Shown: positions 26,301 through 40,600 of the stretch, piece after piece
How the letters are laid out: each line of letters begins with the position of its first letter
How positions within the stretch are numbered: position 1 is the first letter of the stretch
Assembly: GCF_020740795.1 (NCBI RefSeq)
Contig: NC_067312.1
Location: forward strand, 71,320,905 to 71,384,904
Direction: 5' to 3'
DNA length: 64,000 nucleotides
DNA from: Apus apus
Lineage: Eukaryota > Chordata > Aves > Apodiformes > Apodidae
Notes under the pieces: generated by a model
Databases searched by the model: none
Told to the model about the DNA's origin: nothing
What the model saw: only the letters and a program-made list of their open reading frames with translations
Program-made: the position numbers and the translations under genes

Positions 26301-29300
26301 ACAGTGATTTGTCTTTTGAGATAACTAGAGTCAGAGCTGACTTCTTGAAAATCAACAAGAGTAGTCCTGCTAGCTCACCTGTTTGTGTTTCTACTGTATT
26401 ATAGTAACAAGAAATCATATAGAAGATTTTGATATGGGGGCAAGGATTTCCCAAACCCAGAACCTAAATGTTACTGGGAATACTTTGTATAAAATTTCAG
26501 TGGGAGTTTTCTAATTTCATTAAAATCATCTGAAAAAAACAGCTGAACACAAGAAGTTTCTTTTTAACTTCTGAATACCTAATTCAAAAATATTTTTTAG
26601 TCCTATGCTGTATTCCATTACAATACACAATGAAGACAAAGAAGAAATAATGTAATTTTAACCTTTTTTCTGTATTTCTTATCCAGTATTATAATGACAA
26701 CTAAGAAAAAGGAGACAAAAAAAAAAATTAAAGAAGCTTCCTCAGGAAGCTGTTGCTCTAAATTATCTACAACTCCAAGCAAAGATAAAATAAAGTTTCT
26801 GTTCAGGGAATTATTTTTACAAATTACCACTTAGATATTAAATATTGTACAAAATACTAAGAAACTCCCAGTTGAAATGCTTCACATGTGTTTTGGCTCA
26901 CATGACAGAACTTCTTTGGGCAAAGCTTCAACTGGTTAAAATGGGTAAAATCATCATCTTAGTTCTGGTTCTTCTGTGCCAATAAATTATTTGAAGACCC
27001 AAAGAGGACCTGAGGGACTTGTTTTGGGGAAAAAGGTTTCCTACACACAAAACTTGATCACTGATGTGTGGTATAAAGTACACATCAGCTTGAAGAAAAG
27101 GTGATCTACTCTTCTAGTATTTAACCCCATTTCTTTCTTCAGAAAGTATTTAAAAGATGAGCAGACTCCTAGGTCTCTGAGATGTTATTGGATGCTGCCA
27201 GTTGTAGGTTTATATTGCCTTAGGATACTTTGAGATAAAATAGATGTAGATCTGTTAACATTTTGCAGTGTCAGTTGTCAGAAGTGCCTATAAATGAAAT
27301 CTTGAAGCCATAGGAGCTTTTATTATCCAGACTTAAAGCACATGTTGTTTAGATGAAAAACTGGCATGCTGCAAATTTCCCATTTAATTTATGTAGAGTC
27401 TTCATTCAACCAGCTGGATTTCTTTTGCTGAACATTGTAATACTCAATAAAGGGAGAGTTGGAGCCAAGAAAAGGAAAAATAGCTGGCCCAAAAGAGCAA
27501 GTTATCTAAACTGACAAACGGAAAATGTAAATACCTTCAATTGCTGGGTGAGAATCAAGTTAGAACTGTGTGGGATAACCCAAATGTACCATGAAAATGG
27601 CTGCCAAAATGTAACCTTCTTTTACTCTTGTGCACCATGTGCATGCTAATGTTCACTTATTGAGACTGTTACCTTCTGAGAGCTCAGGATTAAAGAAAGG
27701 TCTAGAGCTGCGGATGTAGTTCCTACATGGAGCAAGGATGATCTGGAGAGAATTGATCTCTGACCTGTATCTTGAAACATGCTGGTGAGGTTTATGAGTA
27801 GTTCAGATATTGCCTCCCAGCACACCTTTCATTGCTCATAGATTTGGGCCTTCTGAAAACTTCTGCAGGCATCACTAGCCTTCACTCCCCAGAATAAATC
27901 TGAAATATTTTAGGATACGTCTGTCTCTGGCCATACATCCCAATGGTGGCATCATTCAGTTTTCCACTTTAACTTGCATGGGCCCAAAAATACTGTCCTC
28001 AGAAGTCTGCCCAGCAAGTCGTTCGCTGATGGACCCACCCTGAAGCTTAATGTCCTAAAGCATGCTATAGTGATTTACTCTGCAGAATGTTTTTCCCTGC
28101 ATACCATTAGAAATAGGATTTACTGTAGGAAAATAATTGACAAAAGAACATAATATTATAAAAAATGGCCAGGAAAACACTGGAATTAGAGTAGTCTTAA
28201 ATTCTAGGGCTCAGGATTATCTGTAGGTTTGTTATATCAGGGTTTACTTACCAGTCTTTGCTGTGTAAATGTTCCTAAATCATTACAACATTAATCCTAT
28301 CTTGTGCAACTCTGGTTTAAAGAAAAAGAAGTCGTGCCAGAATTTTCTTCAAATACAGTGTGATCCCAATCTTACAGCACGTCCCTGCATCAGAGATGAC
28401 TCTGTTAGATTTGTGCTATAATAGATATGAAATCAAAATCAAACCCATGGTTTCACACCAAAAATATCAATACACTTTGATTTAACAAAAATTTGTTAGA
28501 ATCAAAACTGTATTTGTCAAAAACTAGATTTTTCAAAGACCCAGGTGTGAGCTTTGGTTGTACTATACCAAAATCCCACCAAGATATATCTGAAAGATTT
28601 TATGATGCACTTATTGCTTAGACACTGAACTTCAGTGTTGTTTCATGGCACAGCTTGTTCTGAATGGTAGCTTTCATTTCACAAGTTCAGCTTCTTGGGT
28701 AGCTGGAATTTCCTGCCAGTTTTGCACCACTGGGAGGAAAGGGGTTGTTAGGCACTCTTAGGTGGGGGAGTCTTTTATGTCAGCAGCACTTATAGGACAG
28801 AGTCAGCTGCATAAATCACTGCAGCTTTTTTTTGTGTTCAAATACGGATTTGCAGTTCAAGAAAACCTAGCATTTTAGCTGTCATTTTAATTTGTGTTGA
28901 TTTCCTGCTGAAGCACAAGTCTGTAGGTTGGAGCTGGGGTGAAAACTCTCACCCCAGTTTTCCTGCAGTCCCCATACTTCAGGCTCTAACATTTAGAAAA
29001 AATTACTTTCAAATGTGTAACGGTTTCTGGAAGTTCCTTTTAGGAGGTCTTTTTAGGCTTACTTACCAAGGTACAGAACATGTTACTGTGCCTTCCTGCA
29101 GCTGCTGTCCTTCTGCTTAGGACTTGGACCTTGTTTCTCATCATGTGCTAGTCATCAAGGCACTCTTCTTTGATTAATAAAAGTGAAACTAAGGCTTAAT
29201 TGCAGTGAGCTTTATTTTTCCTGACTGTTAGCTGACTGACACGGAATTGACCTTTCCGACTTTTAACATTAGCTGTGTGAGACTGCTCCATGCTTATCTT

Positions 29301-30846
29301 CTCTCCATCCAAGATCACCAGGTCTCTGGCCTTGTCTTTCTCTTCAGTTACTCAAAATGTTTCAGAATATTCTGTTATTAAAAATAAATAATAAAAATTA
29401 AAACCTTTATTATTACTTTTTTTCCCCAGCCTGGCATGTTGTTCTGCTTTGGAACAAAATCCACTTCAGAAATTAATTTTTTTTTGGAAGGGAAGAGCAA
29501 GAATTTTATCTCCTGTCACCTATACTCCTAAATGGTCTTTCCTCAGAGTCTGCCTTGTATTCAGACAACTTGTGCGGTTTCTGTTGCACAAATGTCCATC
29601 TCTTGCCCTGGACACACCAGCTGTGAGGGTCTCTTTTGGGTGTTGCTCTGTGAAGACAGATCTGGTGCCATACTCACCAGCCAAACACAGGTAGTTCAGA
29701 TACCCCAGGCTTTTAGAGTGGCAATAGCTGTCTCTGGTTGGTAATTAATTGCTCTGCTTACTTGCTGGCCTCTACTGCTGAAGACCTTCATAATATCCAA
29801 AATTTTGGAGCCACAACTTGCCAACCACAAGTTGTCTACAGGTACTTTTGTCAGTGAGCATATAAGGTAGGGATTTTCATAAGTGCTGTAGCACATGAAA
29901 ATGTGACTGTAATGCTATCAACTCTCTGTAAAAAAGTAGTCATAATAATGAGAAATAAACCCTGAATTTGTAGTGCTTAATGCAAGGCTGATGAAAATTA
30001 CATTTTAAAAGCAGTATGTTTCTCTGTAGCACCCAGAATTAAAATATTTCTCTTCATGAGCAGTCAACAGGAGACATGTAGCATTGGTACACTTGGGAGA
30101 GTATTTCCCTATGCCATGGACTGACCACTGAGAAAGACAGCAACAAGACTTCAGAGTCATCTCTTTGGTGCTGGTGCCCTGGACTCTGAAGAGAAGCTTG
30201 GATCATGAAAGCTAATCACATTCCTTCTGCAGCAAGAATCATGTGTTTTACTGGGTGCTCTGTTTTTTTTAGAGAACATGCATCAATGATGAGGCTTCGA
30301 AGTCTTTGCTATTTTTCTCAATGGCAAATGAAGTTGGCCTTATTCTACATGTCCTAGAGAAACATGTCGGTGACTAATACAGAGAAGAAACATTATTCAA
30401 GTTTATTGGCAGCCTTGCACATTTCTGGTGGAAATGTTTGAGGCTTTAAAATATTTCCTAATATATTTCCTCCACATATTTATGGAGGAGTTATGCCAGT
30501 TTTACACTGCTGAGAAAGTCTAATGAAGGGGTAGAGCCCTGCTCTTGCTGAGGTCCATGGTATTTTGGTGAATAGTGTTGGTTCCTAGTGTACAACGTCA
30601 TTTAACCCAAAGAGCAGTTGTTCATGGCTTTAACCAATGATGACCTAATGGTTTAAGAATTATCTATTCTGGAAATCTGTATATACTTTTATTAATCAAC
30701 TTGTTTGTTTAAATGCCCAGATTGCCAGATAAATGTCTCTTACAAGTAAACATGATATGACATAAGACGTTCCTCGACATAATTGATTTAATTTTATCTT
30801 GCAACAGTGATTTGGCACCACTACCATCTGGTCCTGAAAAAACTGA

Positions 30847-30898
30847 AATGTGACCATGAGGCTGGGCATTGTTTAAATAGCCTTATCATGGTCACATT
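30847..30898. other. 52-nt hairpin, miRNA-precursor-like or palindromic remnant
   Basis: AATGTGACCATGA pairs with TCATGGTCACATT over 13 perfect base pairs. After a 3-nt bulge GGCT pairs with AGCC, closing a 15-nt loop. No transcript evidence is available. Confidence 0.75.
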
Positions 30899-33498
30899 AA
30901 ATTACAAACCATTCTGTAGATCTAGTTCTTTTGCCACATCTATAACAGATGTTTTAATTTAAAAATGTGAGAATTTAGGCATCTCTACAACATCTCTAAA
31001 ATGATAATTCATAACCTTCTCTGCATGCATTTCTCTGAGAGACAGCTGGGGACTTGACTTTTGAACTCTTCATGAGAATAGATTGGTAAAGTTACACTGT
31101 AGTTTGTATGTCCTTCATTATTCCAGTACAAGCGATGAAAGCTTCTAGTAACAAAAGGACATTTGGTAAACAAAAGCCAGCTGACTTTTGTATGAAAAGC
31201 AGATCTGCCTTTTTGTCCTAGTTGTGCACAATGTGATACCCAACTTGCTATTTGCAAAGAGCCTAAGGCTGGAGAACTAAAGGGAGTCGTGTACTTGTTC
31301 AAGGAGATGTTTAAAAGGAGAGAGCAGTAGAAATGAGATTTTTTTTTTTTTTTCTGGGACAGTGACCTTTCCTCTTAAGTTTTGAGGTCTTACCTGATCA
31401 CTGCTGCCATAGAGCACCACGGGTTTCTTCTGTCCTGTGTATGGGTGAGGAATTGGTCATGGGGCACAAGTTCACCCACAGTGTATGAGAAGCTGGTCCT
31501 TTTAGCCAGATGAGTGTTACTCATTCATCTGCTAACTACTGCAGCCTCTGATTAGACACAAGCAGCCAATGTATTTGTCCTCCTACTTGATTTTATTTTA
31601 ACAATTAGCCATATTTGTGTAGGTTGGCAGCAACTTTTTCTGGTTTGATTTATTCCCTGTCCTTCCCTGATCACAGTCAAGTGTGTTCTTTAATGGAAAA
31701 TTCCTTTAATCTCCTTTTTCATGTTTGCCTAGAAAAGCATACTCTTTTTCAACCAGATGTACTAGGAAATAGAAATATTCTCCTATTTCTAGCCTCTTCA
31801 ATTTTTGATTAAGAAGTGAATAGAACAGAAATCTACTTAGCTTCTATAGGATTCACTGCTGTTATTAATTCTAGTATTTCAGCTACCCGAGCCTTTAGAA
31901 GTGTAAAGGGCCAGAGGAAGGAAAGACTTTCATTTACTGATTGTGTAATTTGTAATAATGCCATTTGATTTCCCTCATGGCCTCACAGTTTTCCTTGACT
32001 CTCTCTTCCACTCTGTTGGTGGAAAGGAGCCCACTAAGCAGGGAACAAAAGAGTAAGAGACAATGGTCAGAAAAACTAAATCCTAAGAAAACAAAACCAT
32101 TATTCTTTCTTCAGTGTTACAGCTAGAAAAGCAACACTATTGAGTATCTATCTTGGATGTTTCAATAGCTGTCAGTTTTCCCTCAGAAAGGGAGGAAAAT
32201 ACCAGGCAAATAACCTAGCAGGTGTGACAATTTCAGGTGAGACACTATTTCTGTTACACTGAGCAGAAATAGTGTTCTGTGAGTTATCCTGCAGGAATAA
32301 ATTGATGTTAATCTAAAATCTGAGGAAAAGAAAGTGTTGCACATGAGAATGAAACTCAGAGAGAAGAGAGGCTTCCAAGTATAAACACAATGGAGCATTA
32401 TTATCATAAAATAGACCATTGTTATCACAAAATAGCAGAAATGGGGCTAAGTGGATTCATGAGGCTATATTTGCACCTTTGACATAAATGAACCTGGAAC
32501 AACTTCGTATCAAGTGAGAAAAGGACCCAAACTATGGCATAAAGCATTTTGGTTCTGTTTTGGTCTTGATACCTCAGATACCCACAGTTTCTAGGTTAAT
32601 TATCAGTACAAGTGAATCTAATTGATACATTCACTAATGGATATCCCAAAATACAGAGGAAAAGCCAGGGACTGGAGTGTTTAAATTCTATTTGTGTGTG
32701 TTTTATGCTGATACACTCCTTCTTCCCTTCAGTAAATGCATACTTTTCCTCCTGTGCAGGATATTTTTTCCTCTCTCTAGTTCACATGGTCTTACTTGCC
32801 AGAGCATGTTGATAAACTGCTTCCATCACAAGTGTTGTAAATCACAAGGACAGCTAAGAAGAGTTAGCATTTTTGGAAGGATAGTATCCCATTGGACATA
32901 CTTTTATTGTCATTATGAGTATCATCTGGTAAGATCATACACATTTGTGAACTGTAAATTTTGTAGACGTGAATGTTGTATCAGAAGCATCATTCTTCAT
33001 GCTTATATTGAATGGAAAATTTTTATTTTCCCTCCAGAACAGAACATTTTATTTTAAAATTGGGGTTGCTAATGTCTTTTCAGAGATAAAACGTGTCAAT
33101 AAGGGCCTTATCACTAGGAAAAATTTCCAAGAGAATAAAATTACAGTCTGTTGGAATGGAAGTTTTTGGAAGCACAACTGATTTATGCATCCCAAGACAG
33201 TTTGTTCTGGGTGGGCATGGAATAGAGAAATAACAGCTTGGAAGATGGAAACAGCCGACCTCTGTAGAAACAGTATACCAGGACAGCACAATAGCTGACA
33301 ATTGTATTTATAATCTGTAATAAAATTATAAAATATCTTCCTGAAGATATACTACATTGAATTATTAGTGTATAATTGACTAAGGTCTGGATGACAGTTA
33401 AAACAGCTAGTACTTGGCCAGAAGACCTTTGAGTAGATCCCACTCTTTCAGCAAATACACCTCTCTCTGTATAAATATGATGTAGTGAACGGTCTTTA

Positions 33499-33520
33499 CA
33501 TTAGTTAGTGCTAACTAATG
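33499..33520. other. 22-bp near-perfect palindrome
   Basis: CATTAGTTAG and CTAACTAATG are exact reverse complements separated by TG. Confidence 0.9.
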
Positions 33521-34910
33521 GTCTATCAATAGTCTTGGCTACCCTAAACCAGAGCAGGATAAGGTGTTCCTTTCCTGTCCTGAGCTGCTAGCTGTTTTTT
33601 TTGTGCTTAATGCTGAATGTTACTCCCTGTAAAACTAGCGGGTGCTTTGACATGGTGGAATAAGAAAAGGTCTACGCTCTCCTCTGAAAAACATTTAAGG
33701 TTCAATTACTGGATACATTAATTGCTGTACATACCTGCAGGCATGAGAGTACACAGATGAAGGTGATGCTGGGGCTTGCAGTACAGCAACCTTCCAGGTT
33801 CCCTGTTTCATGCTCCAGGATGAGACAGGAGTTGATAGTAAATTAAAGCAGCATAAGGGCTGCTGTCTGCTGGCTCAAGAAGTGCCCTCATGCCAGTTGG
33901 CACCAGAAGCCACATTGGAGTGGTCTCTGTTTGGATAATATCCTTGTCCTTCTCTTTGCTGGGGTATTCCCTGACCCCAGCAGGCAGATAATGGGGGAAA
34001 TGGATTAACTAAAATTTGCAACCCAGAGATTTGGGGAACTTTGTTTTCTTCCTGGTGCCATTTTGTCTCCTTTTATTTGCCATTAGAATTATAAAAGAAA
34101 ATGCATCAGGTGTTGAGAACTGATGAGGAGTTTGCAACAAAAGATAAGGCAGGCTCTTGTGTTTAACTGTTTACATTCAGTGCTGGAAGAGAACTCTGGA
34201 GATCACAACAGACCACATCCTAGAATAAAGTAAGATCATGCATAACTTGATAAAGAGTTTTTTTCCCTGACTCTTCAAAGCTTCATGTGAAGATGCCTCT
34301 GTATGTCTAATGGGGATGTGGAATTGCTTAACAGTGTAACCATCTGTTGAAAACTCAATCAACTTGCTTTGATGAGGTATCTGTCTCGGTGTCAGTTTCA
34401 CCATCAACAGAATGGTACTCTATAACAAGGGATATTTAATCTTCAAAATGTTTGAGATTGCATGTTAAATAAAAAAAAATCCAGTATCTGTTTGAATATC
34501 CTATTAGGAAGAATGGCAGTAGACATTTTTCAGTCACTTCAGCTGCTGTAATGCAGCTTCTAGAACTGGATTTAGAGGGATAAAAACGCAGTCCAAACAC
34601 AACTGGTGCTGAGCTTTTGAGCTTGCTGTTGTATATCTTTACCAGTTTATTGTAGTCTAAGATGATTCCACTTAACCTTGTCCAGTTCCTGGGCCAGAGG
34701 TAACATTGGCAGTACTGGCAGACTAAACAATGTGCTACCTGACTCAGGCACATGCTGTTGACACAGGAATTTTCACAAGAGGTCCTGTTCCTCTTCAGTA
34801 TTAAGGGTGAAAATGTTCCAGGATTATTTTTATGTTAAAAAGGGATTAAACCTTGCTGCTGTCACTGAGGAAGTTGGAAAATTTATAATGAATGTGTTAG
34901 ACACATGTTA

Positions 34911-34934
34911 GACATGACAGACAGACAGACTGAT

Positions 34935-35007
<73 letters not shown>
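34911..35007 (+). repeat. Compound microsatellite: short GACA stretch then (GATA)~18
   Basis: GACAGACAGACAGAC at 34916-34930, a 6-bp interruption, then an uninterrupted GATA run from 34937 to 35007 (71 bp, 17.75 units). Long pure runs are mutable and likely polymorphic. The GACA/GATA combination is the composition of the Bkm-type sex-chromosome satellite. Confidence 0.98.
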
Positions 35008-36904
35008 GCTCACCGCAGCTATAGGAAAAATTATGGAATTGAGTTTTCTCTTTCTGGGCTGGGTGGCATTAGGTTACTTAATTTCATTTCCCTCAGGTGT
35101 CCATTAATGCTGCTTTTCAACATTGATTTTTTTTGTTTGTTTTCTGAAAATGTTTTGCTTTAAACATATGAATTTTTGTATGGTGCTGAAATAATTCTGA
35201 AATATTTTCTCTCAAGTGACACAAACTGGGTGTTCAACAGTAGCAATCCTTTGGATTACTGAAGCAGCAAAAGATCTAGTCCATGCCACTTTTTCTCTCA
35301 CAACTTCTTCTCATATTGCCTTTCATTGGGTGTTTTGTTTTTCTCCATCCCTGCTCCTTCTCAAGATGCTGTTTGCACAGTTCATCTTGAATTGATGGGG
35401 TGGCTTTGAAATGAATTTGTCAGTCCCTAATTGAGCACAGACTTTCTGCTTGGGGAAGAGTTGAAGGGGAAAATGCTAAAGTTAGGGATGTCTGTAGCAC
35501 AACCAAAGAAATAGCTAGGTAAATGTTTGCAAGACATGGACCACCGAAGATATATACCCTGCATGGTCACATATTCCTTATGATGGTGCTAAAATGGGTC
35601 TTAAAAAGCTCTTTTGTTTTCCTTCTTCTCCATCTGGAGTCTGAACCCTGAGACTGATAAAGGGCAGATGGCGGTTTGGGGCTTGTTAGGACACAATCTG
35701 CTGGCTCAGCAAGGAGTTGATAAATGACTCCCCAGTAATAGTAAATTATTTGGTAATGGAAGTGAAGAGGACCAAGCTTCCATCCCTGAGCTCAGGTCAT
35801 GCAACTGGAGCACTTGTCTGCGTATCATATGGTACTTTATTATGACAAGGAGCGATGAGGTCTGTTTGTGTGTGCACAATTCAGAGCTCCTCACCAAGGC
35901 ATACTAAATAAATATATTAAACCCATCTGTGGTTTGTGACATGTTTTTCCTTAAAATAGGTTTTCCAAATGTGAGATGAGTGGTCTGAATGAGTTTAGGG
36001 AACAGCCTATATTGTTATGATTCTTGTGAGCACATACTGAATCATTCCATCAAGTCTGCAAACCAGCAATATCATCACCTCAGACACACAAATGGGACAA
36101 ATGGGGCAAAGCATGAAGTGCCTTGCTTTCCATGATTGCAGCAAGTTGTGGTAGGAAGGGGCTGCACTTGTATGACAGTCTTAAAATGTAACAGATAAAA
36201 ACAGGAGTGCAAAATACATGAAAAATAGGGAGAAAAGATAAAGATAGTTTAACCATTTTGGTCTTCTTCCCTTTTTAATTAGATTCTGTATTTCTGCTCT
36301 TGGAGAGGAGGTACTCTTCCTTGGCAGAGCTGGACTGAGCAGCTTGGGTGTGGCTGGCATAATAACTCTGTTTAGGTGCTCCCAGCCTTTTGGGACTTAG
36401 TTGTTTTGTTGTTTTCTTTTATTCCTGGGGAGGAGGTGGGATAAATTTAGACACCAGACTGAACACCCCAGTGCAAAAGGGCACAGAAGAACAATTGTAC
36501 CTTAAGTTTTGTACTGAGATTCTTGCACCATATTACATACCTTGTTATATGCCCTGGTTATCAAAGCTCCCATGGCTGATGAACGCATCATGTGGCACAG
36601 CTACACAGAACCTTGTATCAATAAAATGGAAAGTGTTTTGGTCTCATGGCCATTTTCTCTTGTCACAGAGAAACTGTGACTAGGTGCTGCCAAGTTACTA
36701 TGAGTTGCTTAACTGGCACTCTGCAGGTGGAGATTCAAAAGTAGTTATTTATGGATGGATTTGAAATGAAGAACCAGATGCTGTTTTGTAGACCAATGTT
36801 AGCCACTTTATGTGCATCAAGACCTGCACACAAGATACTTGTTTAGGGGAAGTTTGCTTTCAAACCTGCTATTACTGGGTTTGTCACTGGGCAAACTAAG
36901 GAGG

Positions 36905-37630
36905 AAGAGCAATGCTACAGGCTTGGGGAAGAGTGTCTGGAAAGCTGCCCAGCAGAAAGGGACCTGGGGGTTCTGATTTGATAGGCAGCTGAATATGAGC
37001 CAGCAGTGTGCCCAGGGGGCCAAGAAGGCCAATGGCATCCTGGCCTGTATTAGAAATAGTGCAGCAAGCAGGACCAGGGAGGTGATTGTCTGTACTTGGC
37101 ACTGGTGAGGCCACACCTTGAACATTGTCCAGTTTTGGGCACCTCAATACAAAAAAAACATTGAGGTCCTGCAGCATGTCCAAAGAAGGGCAACAAAGCT
37201 GGTAAAAGGCCTTGACAACAAGTCTTATGAGAAGCAGCTGACGGAACTGGGGATGTTTAATCTGAAGTTAAGGAGGCTGAGGGGAGACCTCATGGCCCTC
37301 TACAGCTACCTAAAAGGACGTTGTAAAAAGGTAGGTGCTGGTCTCTTCTCACAAGTAACTGGTGATAGAAAACAGAAAATGGCCTTACGCTGTGCCAGGG
37401 GAGGTTTAGACTAGATATTAGGAAGAACGTTTTCACTGAAAGGGTTGTCAGACATTGGAACAGGCTGCCCCGGGATGTGGTTGAGCCACCATCCCCGGAG
37501 GTGTTTAAAAGCCATCTAGATGTGTCACTTGGGGATATGGCTCAGTGCTGGACTTGGTAGGGTTAATGGTTGCACTCAATGATCTTGAAGGTCCTTTCCA
37601 ACCTGTGATTCTGTGATTCTATGATTCTGT
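36905..37630 (+). mobile_element. CR1 LINE, 5'-truncated, plus orientation
   Basis: This is a sense CR1 covering the end of the ORF2 reverse transcriptase region and the 3' UTR. Key blocks are GGGACCTGGGGGTTCTGATT, GGCCAATGGCATCCTGGCC, GTCCAAAGAAGGGCAACAAA and GGTCCTTTCCAACC, ending in repeated TGATTCTGTGATTCTATGAT. A 98-codon frame at 37118-37414 includes the conserved-looking NIVQFWAPQYKKNIEVLQH segment, so the reading frame is only lightly damaged. The insertion is truncated at its 5' end, as is usual for CR1. Confidence 0.93.
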
Positions 37631-40600
37631 CTGTCAGTGGAGAAGGAAAGAGTTTCCAGAGATGCAAAAACAGTGAAAATCTGGGCTGGAAATATGTGAA
37701 GAAGATGATGTGGTCGAACCAACAGTTCAGGCTATGACCTGAAGGATCTGGATTACAAAGGTTTTGTTCTTCCTTATGAGGAGAAGAGGAAGCGACAATT
37801 CTTATTACTTCCAGAAGTAACTGTGTAGAGACAAAAATCTTTTCCATGCCTCTGATCTGTTAAGGAGGGGTATCATAAAATTATCATCTTGATGTAAAAA
37901 ATTTGCTTCTTGGCAGGCAGATCCAGGCTCTGTGCAGGGAAGCAGTATGAGGAAGATTACACTGGCTGTTGCATGCTCATAAACTCCTCTTGAACGAGGA
38001 ATCCACTTCAAGCCCTCTAGCCCCAGGCACATCACTAGTGAAGATGATAATTTTAAGTGCCATCTTTGGTATCAGGTTTTTATGTCTGTAGTAAATAATG
38101 AACAATGCAAATGTCAAGAATGGTTTATTGTTAGGAAGGGATTTTTTTTTTCTCTCCTGAAGTTTTACCAGTCTGTGAGAATCAATCATGAGAATTTGTA
38201 GTTAACGTTTGTTCCAAAGAGGCGAAGATCAGTGTGTTCCCTTGGCTTCCTTCATTAGCTAAAAAGGGTGGGGGGAAGGAAAATAGGCATGTAGCTTAAT
38301 AGGAAATCAAAACTGGTTTGTGAATGTGTGTCTGGTCTAGCTTATTCATGACTGTGATACACATGTAAAATATGTTGGTGGTGCTACACAGTCAAAAAAG
38401 CAGCTTGCCAACACTGTTACATCACTATTTATTTCCTTTTAATTCCACTGGGTGTGACATTTACATTCAAATACATCTATCAGTTTGTTGGACTTTTCAT
38501 TGGCCCTATGAAAGCCCTGAAAGGTTATTTAAGTTTTTGCATGTGGGAATGACCAGCTGTGAAGACTTTAGAATTGAAAAGGATACTTTTCTATTTTGAC
38601 CTGAGTTGACATTGCTTAAAAACAAGTGTTTTGCTTTTTAAACCAAGTCTTTCTTGCAGAATAAATTAAACTACATAATTTTACCCTTTTAAAATATCCT
38701 AGTCTTCCTTTAGGGGAGAATACAGTATTTTAATCACTGAGTTTGCCAAAGGTAAATGGTGTCATGTGGTATGAGAGATGTGATAGGCTCCTCTGACTCG
38801 TTTATATATGAAGTAAAGAGGTGATGCAGAGGATGTCAAGGACCCTGGTGCAGTGTGTTTGGATTTTATGTGCTTTTGCTGTGTGGAAGAGATCAGTGGC
38901 ACGCCATAGGGTTTGAATCTGGCCTCCACATAAATAGGTGAACTGGTCTACAACCAACTGGTCTACACAAACACGGCAATTTGCTCAAATGACATTGCAG
39001 CTGGATACACTCAGGGTTGTGCTGGAGATACATGCTGACTGCTGCCCACTCACTTAGCTGAGTTGGAAGGAAAACCTCTTTTCTCACGGTGCAGCTTCCA
39101 AAGAGCCCTTTCAAGTAACGGAAATGATGTGATGCCATAAGAGGCTCTTGTAGAAAGTTATGCATTTGACAGAGGAACCCATTAAGTAATTACCTTCTTC
39201 ACTGACATGCCAGAAGCTGGCAGGAATAGATGTGGCACTGGAAATGTTTATACCCAGATCCTTGACAAAATGTTGGAGTTTCACTCCCACACTGGTGAGA
39301 ATTCCGAGTTTACTCCCTTCAGGTCTTTCCGGTTTAGGTTAACGAGGCGTTTGAAAATCTTCCTGTAGCTACTGGCTCTTGTGCAGTAGGAAGCAATGGG
39401 TGACCTGCAGTGCCAAAGGCTATTTTATTTCTGAAGTCTCTCAAGCCTCAGTGAAGACTCAGCCTGACTGATGTTTCATCAGAGGAGTTTGGCCTCCAGT
39501 TGTCAAATAGTCTAAGACAAGGGTGCACTCTGAAGTGACATGGTACTTACTGAGGACTACCTGTGGTCTATAAGCCAAAGAATGGGCAATGAAATTTAGG
39601 AAAACATTTGGGGATACATTATATTTTGTCAGATACTGAGCGACCGAAAAAAATAGATGAGCACAAGGCACACAAGCCCTTCAGGTTTGAAACAGGAGTT
39701 GACAAACTGAGAGCTGAGTATAGCTTAATTCTCTATGTGAAATTTGTCGTTACAGAGACCTGAAGGAGATACTCCTTGCCCAAATACATTAATTTTTTTC
39801 CAACTGTCTGCAGGTGTTTCAGAATAACTATATTTCTCCATGCATGTTGCCTTTCTTATGACCTCAGGGCATCACAAAAAAAGGTATTATTTATAAAATA
39901 TAAGAACTCTAGTCAAACAAACTGCAGCTGAGCTCATATGTTTAAAACCTTTTTCTCAGTGTCTAGATTTCTCTTCCATACCCATCATGCTGATTGCATT
40001 GCATACATGAGCTAAAATAAAACTACTTTTCTAGCTAGCCATGTGCCATCAAATATATGTGGAACATATACAGGCCTTGTAATATATGTTGGAAACTCTT
40101 GACAACAGTGCCTGGAATTACTAACAACATTCAAGTACAATAAGAGGAAAGCCAGGGAAAAAAACCTAACAAAACCACAAAAAGACCCCAACAAAATAAA
40201 CCCCAACCAAAACCCAACAAAAACTAGAAAAAAAAACAACCACCAAAAAACAGGCTGGAAAACCTTCCTTAACTGGGAGTGTTTTGACTAGTTAATGTAA
40301 AGTCATTGCATGAGTATGAGAAGCAGGTTTAGATCACACTTTCCTGGCTTCCAGTGACTTTTACCAAGGTTAGCATTATTAGGAACATGTTGGTATTATT
40401 TTATTTTTGTTTTCTTTTCTCCAGAGAGTAGTTATGGCATGAAAGGGAATAGCGGGGCAGAATCATTATATCATAGTAAGCCTTTTTAAGCACTAGATGG
40501 TGGGCGCTCCCACTGATGTAAATGGGATAGAACTGGAGACATTTTGTCTCAGTCATCCTTATTGATCTATTGGCAAGATACTCGGAAGGATGAAAAGGGT

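Larger units (their letters stand above)
23086..36904. other. Intergenic; no gene recognised
   Basis: 13.8 kb without a LINE copy that I can recognise. 23.4-24.5 kb is GC-richer and may be an old unclassified repeat. The remainder is AT-rich with short tracts, hairpins and the GATA microsatellite listed separately. Confidence 0.55.
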
